Positions 12,801 to 21,334 of a stretch of 64,000 nt of DNA are shown here, in pieces. The DNA comes from Aptenodytes patagonicus (lineage: Eukaryota; Chordata; Aves; Sphenisciformes; Spheniscidae): NCBI RefSeq assembly GCF_965638725.1, contig NC_134962.1:689501-753500 (forward strand), written 5' to 3'. The notes below the pieces were generated by a model. That model saw only the letters and a program-made list of their open reading frames with translations. It ran no database searches and was not told the DNA's origin. Made by a program: the position numbers and the translations under genes. Position 1 is the first letter of the stretch. Each line of letters begins with the position of its first letter.

Positions 12801-15800
12801 AAGGTATTAAGTGATAAAATACATGGGAATGTCTGGCACATCCTCTTGCATAGCTGTCATCCCCTCTGCAGTTTTATGCCACCAGTGGGCCAAGAGCCCC
12901 AAGTATTCTAGCATAGGAGGCGGTTAGAATAAAACAAGTAGCACATCCTCCTGCTCTGTCCTCAAATGCATTGCAAGGTCATCTGAAAGTCAACTGTAAC
13001 TTGTGGGTAAGCTGACCTCTCTAGCTCATTTTGGGTAGTAGATGATACTTCACCAGAGAAAGGGGTTAACTTCCACGAGAGACCCTGTTGTACAGGACTC
13101 AAATGTGCCAGAGGGAGGAATGGGAAAGGTGCAAAAGGAAAGGGGTTACCCTGCTCCCTCTGTCCCAGGTTATTTGTACACCTGATACACCTGCATTTAA
13201 GAGACATTACCTCTGGGCAGCTTCTTGCAATTTCATGGGTTGCTTGGCACTGAGGTAAATCAGGCAGGCATCTGCCACTTTATTCAGGTCACTCTCACCT
13301 GCAGAAATGGAACAGAAGAGAAGGGTAGGAGGTAACTTACTCAGTGGCTGCTGCCTAACAGTATCAGCTCTAAATTGGCAGCAAGAGGCTTCCGAGCCTT
13401 TGAACTGTCTGACCCAGAGCTATTCTGACCTCGCCTCTTAAGCATCTTGCTGCAAAGCTAGGAAAGCAATCAGGGGCATTGAGAGAGGAAAAGAGCAACT
13501 AGCCAGCAAACCTCCCTCATCAAAGTCAGCTCCAGAAATTTAACCTAAGAGAATTTCAGGGAGTTTCATTCAGTAGAGGAATGTGATGTGCTGCATTTAA
13601 AGGGTCACCCAGAGAGCTGCCCCAAAATGGAACCAGTCGAGTTAGCCAGAAGTCTTATCTGGGCTCCAGTTCTTCAGTCAATTAAGAACAAAGCATGGCC
13701 CAACAGGCCTAGCTGCAGCAACCCAGGCACTCCGCTTTATACCCACTTCTCATGCACGAGTAAGATGAGCAGTCAGATTCTGCAAGGTGCTGGGAATCTT
13801 CTCTCCCATTTGTCTCTTGGGGAGTAAAGCACGACCAGCCCCTCCATAGAGAGCTCTCAAAGAGGACAGATTAAGGCCCAGCAGGACCTGAATGGGATGA
13901 GGCTAGAGAAGATCAGGAGATCAGTCCCATGGGGCAGCAGAAGGATAAGAAGCACGTGCAGGCCTGGTCAGTTGAGATGAAAGGAGAAGAGGTAAGTCCG
14001 GCAGAGATCTCATACAACCTGTACTTTCCCTGGTACTCACCCATGTCCAACTTCTCGCACAGAGAACCCAATCCCTGCAACACAGCCAGCTGCAACTTGA
14101 AGGCAAGCGTGTGGTTGTACACGGGCCCGGCTCTGGCACTTGCAGGGGCCTGGCTGAGGAGGGAACTGGTCAGCTTAGGCAGGACATCTTTGGAGAATCT
14201 CTGCCTCAGAAAGTCCCCACACTTTTGAGCCAGGGTACACAGCACCTAGTGGAGAAACATCAGTTACTGGAGGATAAGTGCACAATACAGGTCTGGGAGG
14301 AGCTCAGCAGTCCTCACCAGCTCGGGGGATAAGCCATTTGTTCTCCCTTGATAATTTTTTTTGCAGTTGAGAGCCATGTGAGCACACCTGCCAGTTTCCC
14401 ATAATAAGCAGAAGGCGAATGCTCAATGGAGAGGCCGAGTGACCTGCACCTTGCTCTTCGGTTTCACATGGCTAACCCCCTGGGACTGCCCTTCTCTCAT
14501 TAGCACAGTAAAGGTAAGATTAGCTTGTGAGGTCTTATTCAGAATTGCTGGAGGAGCCTCTAATGGAAAATGCCATTAAAATATAAATCCCCTTTGTGGT
14601 GGAAACAGTCCATCTCTACAAGCATGCCAGCAAACAGAAAGGCCAACTGGCTACAGCATAGGGCACCCAGCACTATTGGTGCGTGCCCAGGATAAAAACC
14701 AAACTGGCCTAGAGAATGTAAAAATGAAGGGGGGAATCCATGGGGCCAACCCATGTGGCCAGAACACGGTTCTCTCTTGGAACTTCACTGAGCTCGTGGT
14801 CTTAGTGTGCAGGACTGAGATGCTGGTTACGTTGTGTTTGGCTTACACCGATACTACGCTTCCTGTCCCGAGATTTAGGAAGGAAGACGCTCACAGGGGA
14901 TGTCTTACAACAAAATCCAAACTCAGTACTAATTGTAATGATCCCTTGAACTTTTCAAGAGTTAATTAGTTTTCATGTAGCGATCTCTCCCTTCTTTTAG
15001 GGCAGGCACATGTGAGGTATGGCTACTCTGAAATTCCAGTGTACGGCTTCTTGAATTTGGGGAATCAAAACTCTTCTTTTATTCACACTGAAGAATTCTA
15101 AAATGAATCTCATTCTGCACAGCAGAGGAAGCTCTGTGAAACCCTGGGACTGGCAACCTCTGGAAACATGCTTTATTGTCCAACTTGTGAGTCAGGAAGA
15201 GAATGCAGTCAGTGGACATGGTCAGGAGCTCTTTAATAGTGTTGTTATGAGGCTAAGTCTTTGCTTAACCTCTCTTCTCCCCTGCCAATGCCTCAATCGC
15301 GAAACAATCCCTTCTCTTCAGTCTAAGACTTCCAAAAGGGGGTGCTGAGACTGTGGCTCCAGCAAGGGCAAGTTGCACTATGCACAGTGCCTCTGACAGC
15401 TGCTTAGGCTGTAAAAGAACTGTTTTCCTCTTCCCTGCAATAACCACTAATACTGCCGTTTCCCCCAGGAAGAGTGTCAAGGTTTTATCTGTGGACAAGC
15501 TGCAGTGGGAGTGGTACAAGCCTACCCACTGCAGGGTGGTGACCCTGTGTTCCGAACCACATTTAAAAATCACTCCACAAGCTCAGTGCTTCTCTCACGG
15601 GCCACAGCAGTGCCTGAGCCACTTGCCTTCTAAGCACCAGCTTGAAGGCTGTTGGCAGAGATTCGCTGTTGTACCTTGAAGGCTCTGAGCACTGCCAGAG
15701 GGTCATCACTAATCAGCCGGGTGACGAGAGCTGGCCAGACACGATGAGCCATGGGAAGCAGATGGTTTCCGTGAGGATGCAGCACAGTTACACAGAGCTC

Positions 15801-18800
15801 CAGCACGTCCAGGACCTGGGCAGGAGGGGTAGGTAACAGACTTTCAGAGTGCTGCAGTGCCAGCAGCACCAGGCATTCAGGTGGATCCCCAGTGTCACAC
15901 CAAGGAGCCAGGAGAAAGAAGGGCTTTAATACAAAAGGGTACAGTTTTACCTCAGCATGAACTGGGATAACAGAACAGTCCACAGAACACAGGCCTGTTC
16001 AGAAAGGGACAAGTAGCACAGTGACATAACAGAGCCGGGCTGGAAGCAGGGTGTGACTTCTGGCCTGATCCTGCAGGCTGAGCTGTGCACTAGGACCCTA
16101 CTGCTCCTGTGGCACGGCAGCAGGATCACCCGGTAGGGCTGGGGCCTCCGTGGTAAGAATCTGGGTTATGCCTCACTGCTGCATTTTCTGTCTCGCTTTG
16201 CAGTTTAAAAGGAGGCCACCTTCAAAGGATTTTCATAATTAAAAAAAACCCAGGCTTTTAGCCCTGCTTATCATCACCCCAGCAACTCCAGAAGTGTTCA
16301 TCAGTCGGTGCACTACAGTCTGAGGAAGGGGGATGGGAGGCCTAGATGGGAGAAAGATGCTTCTGCCTCCTCCACCAAAGGCTGAGGCACAAGACTTGAC
16401 TATCGTGAGCATCAAGGGAAGGTGCCTGATATGAAGCCACCCTTAAGATTCTCTTCAGCCTGGCCGCCATTCCTAAAACATACTCCTCCCAGAAAATTGT
16501 CTCCCTTTCTCTTGCCAGAGTTGGAGGGTCTGTCCTGAATAAGCGTATGGCAGCCCTAACCTCATCACGGCAGGAAGCCCAACGTGCATCGTGCATGTGT
16601 TGATGAGCTACCAGCCCCCTTCATGGGCACCCCCTGTCCCCTCAAAGCCGGAGTTTACTGACCTTCAGCCGCACTCGGAGGTTCCTGTCGGACAGCAAGT
16701 GGATGCACCTCTCCATCACATCTTTGGCCAGCTGAGCATGGCTTGGCAGTGAAGTTTCTCCTTCTGTGGCAGAGTCGTTTGGCTCCAGCTTAGCAAGGGG
16801 GGGAATCTCATCTGGAAGACAAAACCGTTACTGAAGCCATGAAAATGACTTGGAAGTTCTGGGAGGTCACAATACCCACCCACAACTACTCTGCAAATTC
16901 CCAAGTGAGGCCTTTGGCATTTTTAAACATATCTAGATATAGTCAAGTCTGCGCTTGAGTTGTGCGAGTTAAGCGTCAGATTCAGTTAAGAGTGTGGGAC
17001 TAGGGAAGGTTTGCTTTCTTTACTGGACAATGCAGTTGGTCTGACATTTGCAGTCTCTCCTCACCATGGACTTATTTCCCATTGATTTTTATTAAAAATG
17101 AAAAGCCTGAGTATTTAAAGGTCAGGATTGCAGCATAGCCCAGTAAAGACTAAAAAGTTCCCTACGTGAATGTCTGCAGGCCCTGCCAAGGCCAAGTGAG
17201 AAGGGAGTGATGGCATCATTAGCCAGGAGAAAATGGTACAGGGATTCCCAAGGGAGGGTGAGGAAAATGCAGTAGGATCCTGGAAAGAGGAAACTTCGGG
17301 TCCTGAACCCAAATGGCTGGTTATGAGGTAAGGAAAAACATAGTGTGCTTGTGTCTTAGAGCTAGACAAGCCTTGATCTGCAAACATTTCACTGCCCCCT
17401 CGCCCCATGCCTAGAACAAAGCAAGAACACCCATCAGCACCTTACAGGAGCTAAGGTCAGCTCAAAGCAGACTGTCAGGAATGTGCTAGGCTTTCAGCCT
17501 GGTCCCGAGTCCCCCATCTGACAAAAGGAAACCTCAGAGGTCGCCGTCTTTCTCCAAGTTGAACATACTCTTCTCCAGTCACGCACAGTACTGACCTGCC
17601 TCCTCATCCCCTGCGTCAGGAAGATTGCCCTCTGCGATCTGCTTCTGTCTGACATAGTCGAGGAAGAATCGCTCCACTTCTTGCCTTGTCACCATCTGCT
17701 GCCCCTGGGACAAAGTCCTGCTCTGCCACTCGGCAGTCTGCCTTTGTCGGTGTTTCTCACCGCAGGACGATCCAAACCACTGGACTGCAAAAGAGGAACT
17801 GATATGTCACTAAGCAATCACGATCCCCTCCTGCAAGTCAGCAAGGTACCAGACTCCGTGAGAGACGAACATGACTCTCGAGTCTCATGGGACTGGACTG
17901 CAGAATCAGGCACCTGCTGTCACATCACCGTGACCTCCCTGATGGTAGGAGAATGTTAAAACCCCCGATATAAAAAGGAATATACTCCATGTGCTTCTAC
18001 AGAACATTTATAAAAGTGGCAAATCCATCCTTTCTCAACCACTACAGGCCACGTTCCTGCAAGTCTACAGGCCAAACAGAAACTGGTTGTGGAGTGTGGA
18101 AGCTATTGGTGATCTTTGCTTGAGAGCTGGCTCACCAAGCAAAGCAAAGTTGCCATCACGCTGCAGTACCTCAGCTACTTGAAATCTCCCATGGCAAGTC
18201 GAAAGGTCAAGGACAAGTACCCCTAGTTACAGTAAGACTGAATTACGCAAAGTAAACATCATTTAGATACCTAAAGCTGCCATTACTGAGTGGAGGACCC
18301 CGAGGAAAGTGGAAGCCTGGTTATTGTAAGACTGATCTAGTGTAGACAGGACATCTTGGATAACGTCTTCTACCAGTGGCAGCAAGCTGGCGTCTGAATG
18401 CCTCAGCATAGTGTCCAGGACCTGGGAAGCATGTGGCTGATGTGCCAGCTGGCGCAAATTCAGGGAAATCCCATTCACCAGATAGTCAGAATTCTCATTA
18501 ATCAAACGCTGCAAGGAGTCATAACTGCAGGCCTCGCATATGTCTACCAGTGTCCCCAGTGCCGTCTCGCTGATGAGCAGAGTCTTGTCACCAGCCTTCT
18601 CCAACACAGGGTAGAGAGCCGACAGCAGAAGCAACCGGAACTCCTTCCCGAGGACAGCAGCGAAGCAGCCGACACCTTCCAGCTGGATGCAGATCTGCCA
18701 GATGTTGCTGTTCATGGTGCGGGTCGTTACGTGCAGCTCTGGGGACGGAAGGAGAATGCTGCTGCATGCACCTGGACGGGCAGTAAGTCCTGAACGTTGC

Positions 18801-20830
18801 ACAGAGTGCTCATGGCTGATTTCTTCTGCATCAATGCTAGTGATCAAATACCAGTTCGCCTGGTCTGTGTACTCGTCGAGAATGGACGTTACGGACCCTT
18901 TGAGATCATCCATGTTCAGCGAAACTTCCCTTTCCTGAAGGACATCCACTCCCACTCCAGCAGCTCCTGCAATCAGCTCATTGAGGACCATCGCTGCCTG
19001 CTTTCGGTACATGCCAGATTCACCGTACAGCCCCATGAAGTGATCCACAAGCAAATAGAGGTTCCCGTAGTAGCCAAGAACACGACAAACTTGCTGAAGC
19101 AGCTGGAAAACTTTCTCCTCCGTGAAGAAGCGGAAGTATTTCTTCTGACACCTGCCTTTCTGCACACCGTGCTGCAAGGAGCCCGAAGGTCTGCACGCGC
19201 TCTCGCAGCCCCAGCGTCTGTCTTCCACTATCTTTACATCTGTCACGTCCAACTCCAGAACTTGCATCAGCGCTTTGGACAGACGGTGGAGGTGGGATAT
19301 GGAGTTAAGGACAATGTTAATCTTGGGGCCCAGCAGCTTCAAATAGCCGAGCAACAAGCTCAAAGTGGAAACCTTACCCGTGTCATCCTGAGAGTTCATC
19401 AGGCGAGGAAGAGCTGTGGCAAGGGAATGGAGGTTCTCGGAGAGGACGTCAGCAAGAGCCCTGTTCTGTGCTACGATCCTCTGCTCTGCAATGCCTTGCA
19501 GAACCTCGTTACACCTGCTTTGGACTTCGCTGTTTTCATCGTTCACCAGCCCAACCAAGGCTTTTAAAAGATGACTGAACGAGTCCACCAGCGACTGACT
19601 GCAGTTCCTCAGTAAGTGGTGGACCAGTTCCACCAGCTCCAGTCTCACTTTCCAGTGGGGGTGAACTGAAGAAAATTCAACCATTTTATGCAGGAGGAGA
19701 GAGAGTTTTTCGGCAGTGCTTTTACTCCAGTCAGGTCCTCTGTGGACCATTAGTTCGGATATTCTGCTTTGTTCCGCTGGCAGCTTTTCTTTGTTCTTTG
19801 GGATTCTGGCTAGCTGTGCATCAGCCATTACCAAGCCAACAATCAGATAAAAGAGTCTGATGGCAGAAACGGTGGTTTTGTGACCTTGTTTGATGTCTCC
19901 AGTAATAACCCGAGACAGCGTAATGGAAATCCCAGGCAGAAAAGAAGCAAACAAATCCCCACATTGCTGTGCCTCGTCTTCATCTAGGTGTCGATGCTCC
20001 TGGCAGTCACACTGCAGAACTAGGACCTGTAAGCACTTCAAAGCAGAGATCTTGATTTGCTTTGCTTTTTCGTGCTCTGCTAGGCCCAGAAGCAAAGATA
20101 CAGCAAATCCTAAGAGAGGAAGGGTGGAAGGTTGATACAAGGACAAGATAACATCCCCGTACGCTGAATGCATCAGGGTGTGGAGCGCCTGGATTACAGC
20201 CAGCTTTAGCTCCTCTGACAGCGAGGCTGGTCTGCCCGAGCCGGAAGGGGGAGAGAGGCACGTACAGAGCTCAGAAAAAAGCTCCTGCAGGAGCTCCTGC
20301 TTCTTCACGCACGTTGCCGCGAGGACGGAGGAAATGCACTGCACCACGCTCTGCACCAGGCGCTCCCGCTTGGGCCCCGGCACCTTCAGGGCGAAGCGCA
20401 GGGGGAAGAGGACGTACTCCTGCAGCTCCTGCAGGGCCGAGGCGCTGACCGCTGCCAGGTGGGCCTGCAGGCGCGCCACGTTCTCCATGGTCTGTGCCCT
20501 CGTCAGCTGCACGCAGACGGGGCGCAGGGCCCCGAAGGCCTCCTGGGGTGTGTCGAAGACGGCCATGCTCGGGCGCCGGCAGCAGCTGAGGGGCCGCGGG
20601 GGGACGGGCCGCCGGGGGCTGTCACAGCGCTAGGCCGGGCGGCAGCGGCCCGCGGCCTGCGCCCCGGGGCGGCCTCACGGGCTCCCAGCCGGGGCTGCGC
20701 CCGCCGTGCTCGGGGCCGGGCCCGGGGCGGCCCCTCAGGGCCGGCGCGCCTACCTGCTCCCGTAGCGGGGCGGCCACGTGCCGGAAGTGACGTTGAGCTA
20801 ACCGGGACTGTCAGCGCGACAAAGAGACTC
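6290..20830 (-). CDS. TTI1: TTI1, TELO2-interacting protein 1 (whole gene)
   Basis: TTI1 is the HEAT-repeat scaffold of the TTT complex (TELO2-TTI1-TTI2). With HSP90 and R2TP the complex folds and stabilises PI3K-related kinases (mTOR, ATM, ATR, DNA-PKcs, SMG1, TRRAP). Coding exons, by descending coordinate, are 20566-18271, 17784-17596, 16811-16663, 15815-15675, 14245-14041, 13298-13211 and 7043-6809. All have GT/AG borders and matching phases. The sum is 3303 nt, or 1100 residues plus TGA, close to human (about 1089). The N-terminus [20 protein letters not shown] and segments such as [30 protein letters not shown] and [15 protein letters not shown] match the family. One UTR exon lies upstream of the start. 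The gene is divergent from RPRD1B, with which it shares a promoter. Confidence 0.97.
6308..6313 (-). terminator. Candidate polyadenylation signal ATTAAA of TTI1
   Basis: This common variant signal lies about 500 bases after the stop, which would give a 3'UTR of ordinary length. A canonical AATAAA at 5482-5477 (minus) is the alternative and would add about 0.8 kb. Confidence 0.45.
6809..7043 (-). CDS. TTI1: TTI1 exon 8, last coding exon (residues 1023-1100)
   Basis: A pyrimidine-rich acceptor (TTCTCCAAAG) precedes 7043. The exon encodes [20 protein letters not shown] ... [20 protein letters not shown] and ends at TGA 6811-6809. The C-terminus after the conserved QRES block is a short tail. 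Confidence 0.95.
10967..11011 (+). repeat. Three 15-bp tandem units containing TGACCTTG
   Basis: Units at 10967-10981, 10982-10996 and 10997-11011 differ at only a few positions. Units 2 and 3 each contain TGACCTTG (10985-10992 and 11000-11007). This is the reverse complement of the extended half-site bound by monomeric orphan nuclear receptors (ERR, NR5A). An AGGTCA follows at 11016-11021. Binding is inference. Confidence 0.7.
11891..11921. repeat. Perfect 12-bp inverted repeat, 7-base loop
   Basis: ATTTCCCCCCAC (11891-11902) is repeated exactly in inverse at 11910-11921 around the loop CCCTGCT. It lies deep in TTI1 intron 7. The stem does not extend beyond 12 bp, so it is much shorter than a microRNA precursor. 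Confidence 0.85.
13211..13298 (-). CDS. TTI1: TTI1 exon 7 (residues 994-1023)
   Basis: This 88-bp exon has acceptor TTTCTGCAG before 13298 and donor GTAATG after 13211. It encodes [29 protein letters not shown]. It is too short to stand out as an open frame and was found from its homology and matching phases. Confidence 0.93.
13299..14040 (-). other. TTI1: TTI1 intron 6
   Basis: A 742-bp intron between exons 6 and 7. I see nothing else in it. Confidence 0.85.
14041..14245 (-). CDS. TTI1: TTI1 exon 6 (residues 926-994)
   Basis: The acceptor TCCACTAG precedes 14245 and the donor GTGAGT follows 14041. The exon encodes [20 protein letters not shown] and [20 protein letters not shown], highly conserved C-terminal repeat sequence. 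Confidence 0.95.
14246..15674 (-). other. TTI1: TTI1 intron 5
   Basis: A 1.4-kb intron. No recognisable gene, RNA or repeat is seen in it. Confidence 0.85.
15675..15815 (-). CDS. TTI1: TTI1 exon 5 (residues 879-925)
   Basis: This 141-bp phase-0 exon encodes [20 protein letters not shown] ... LAVLRAFK, a close match to the human VLDVLDLCVVVLQSH block. The acceptor CTGCCCAG and donor GTACAA border it. Confidence 0.95.
15816..16662 (-). other. TTI1: TTI1 intron 4
   Basis: An 847-bp intron. An 84-codon minus frame at 16342-16596 has no splice sites that would fit the TTI1 phases and no family match. Confidence 0.8.
16663..16811 (-). CDS. TTI1: TTI1 exon 4 (residues 829-878)
   Basis: The acceptor TTGTCTTCCAG precedes 16811 and the donor GTCAGT follows 16663. 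It encodes DEIPPLAK then [20 protein letters not shown], the last part being strongly conserved HEAT-repeat sequence. The exon ends in phase 0. Confidence 0.95.
16812..17595 (-). other. TTI1: TTI1 intron 3
   Basis: A 784-bp intron. I see nothing else in it. Confidence 0.85.
17596..17784 (-). CDS. TTI1: TTI1 exon 3 (residues 766-828)
   Basis: The acceptor TTTTGCAG lies before 17784 and the donor GTCAGT after 17596. The exon encodes VQWFGSS... through [18 protein letters not shown] to an acidic end. This matches the linker of human TTI1 that begins AQWFPDT. It is the least conserved part, and the serine of the human CK2 site appears to be proline here. Confidence 0.93.
17785..18270 (-). other. 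TTI1: TTI1 intron 2
   Basis: A 486-bp intron between the large exon and exon 3. I see nothing else in it. Confidence 0.85.
18271..20585 (-). CDS. TTI1: TTI1 exon 2 (residues 1-765, start codon at 20566)
   Basis: One 2.3-kb exon holds about 70% of the protein. The ATG at 20566-20564 begins [12 protein letters not shown], the conserved family N-terminus. The exon ends MAALG with donor GTATCT at 18270, leaving one base of the next codon. It is a series of helical HEAT-like repeats with no stop or frameshift. Confidence 0.97.
20754..20830 (-). other. TTI1: TTI1 exon 1, non-coding (5'UTR)
   Basis: On the minus strand a good donor, GCAG|GTAGGC, lies at 20754/20753. An acceptor, CCCCTCAG, at 20587-20586 precedes the start codon by 19 bases. 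The implied intron is 168 bp. The upstream edge (transcription start) is approximate and is placed near the ETS/CRE motif. Confidence 0.6.
20781..20792 (+). promoter_or_regulatory. Composite ETS/CRE site
   Basis: CCGGAAGT overlaps TGACG directly, next to a CACGTG E-box six bases upstream. ETS-CRE composites mark housekeeping promoters. It lies just above the TTI1 exon 1 donor, so it probably sits at or next to the TTI1 start site. Confidence 0.65.
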
Positions 20831-20931
20831 CACCGGAGCGCAGCCGCGGGGCAGCGCTGCGAGAAAAGTCCCGAGCGCGCGCAATGCTCATGCGTCTCCT
20901 GCGGCGCCTCGGCGGGCTCCGGCGACGCGGC

Positions 20932-20943
20932 CGCGCATGCGCC
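20932..20943 (+). promoter_or_regulatory. NRF1-like site
   Basis: CGCGCATGCGCC closely matches the palindromic NRF1 element (TGCGCATGCGCA). It lies midway between the two genes. Confidence 0.6.
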
Positions 20944-21080
20944 GTACTCCCTCCCTCCCCCCGCCCCAATCCAGCCTGCGTGCGCCGCCTGTGCCGGGCC
21001 TAGCGGCTCTCCCCTTCTCCCTCCGGCGATCCGTACGATGCTGCCCTTCGACCCGCCGCGGCGGGGTGAGAGGTTGGGCG

Positions 21081-21088
21081 GCCATCTT
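21081..21088 (+). promoter_or_regulatory. YY1-type site in RPRD1B 5'UTR or promoter
   Basis: GCCATCTT is the reverse complement of the core AAGATGGC. Its place about 100 bp upstream of the RPRD1B start codon fits the usual position of YY1 sites at or just downstream of transcription starts. Confidence 0.6.
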
Positions 21089-21090
21089 GT

Positions 21091-21110
21091 GGCGGCGGCG
21101 ACGGCGGCGG
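21091..21110 (+). repeat. CGG-type triplet repeat, RPRD1B 5'UTR
   Basis: About six GGC/CGG triplets with one ACG interruption lie some 75 bp before the RPRD1B start codon. The array is short and interrupted. Confidence 0.7.
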
Positions 21111-21183
21111 CTTGTTGTCGGTGAGGCTGCGTCGCGCCCTCCCCCGCGGGCGGAGCAGGCCCGGCGCGGGCCGGCCCGCCGCC

Positions 21184-21334
21184 ATGTCCTCCTTCTCGGA
21201 GTCGGCGCTGGAGAAGAAGCTGTCGGAGCTGAGCAACTCCCAGCAGAGCGTGCAGACGCTCTCGCTGTGGCTCATCCACCACCGCAAGCACGCAGGGCCC
21301 ATCGTCTCCGTCTGGCACCGGGAGCTCCGCAAAG
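21184..21334 (+). CDS. RPRD1B: RPRD1B exon 1 (residues 1-50)
   Basis: The exon begins at GCCGCCATG and ends HRELRK plus one base, with donor GTACGC. It encodes the first helices of the CTD-interacting domain (SLWLIHHRKHAGPIVSVWHR). Confidence 0.97.

Larger units (their letters stand above)
7044..13210 (-). other. TTI1: TTI1 intron 7 (6.2 kb)
   Basis: This is the longest TTI1 intron. I see no second gene in it. It holds T-runs (9700-9713, 10850-10876), a 15-bp triplicated repeat (10967-11011), and a perfect 12-bp stem hairpin (11891-11921). A 198-codon minus frame (8730-9326) has no recognisable domain and no splice context. Confidence 0.8.
20567..21183. promoter_or_regulatory. Bidirectional CpG-island promoter of TTI1 and RPRD1B
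   Basis: The two start codons face away from each other, 617 bp apart, in very CpG-rich DNA that spreads over roughly 20.2-21.75 kb. Visible motifs are an E-box CACGTG (20775-20780), an ETS site joined to a CRE half-site (CCGGAAGTGACG, 20781-20792), an NRF1-like CGCGCATGCGCC (20932-20943), CCAAT (20966-20970) and a YY1-type GCCATCTT (21081-21088). There is no TATA box. This is the usual makeup of housekeeping divergent promoters. Transcription starts cannot be placed exactly. Confidence 0.85.

Noticed and set aside
18797-19567. 256-codon plus-strand open frame
   Set aside because: It is the antisense shadow of the large TTI1 exon.
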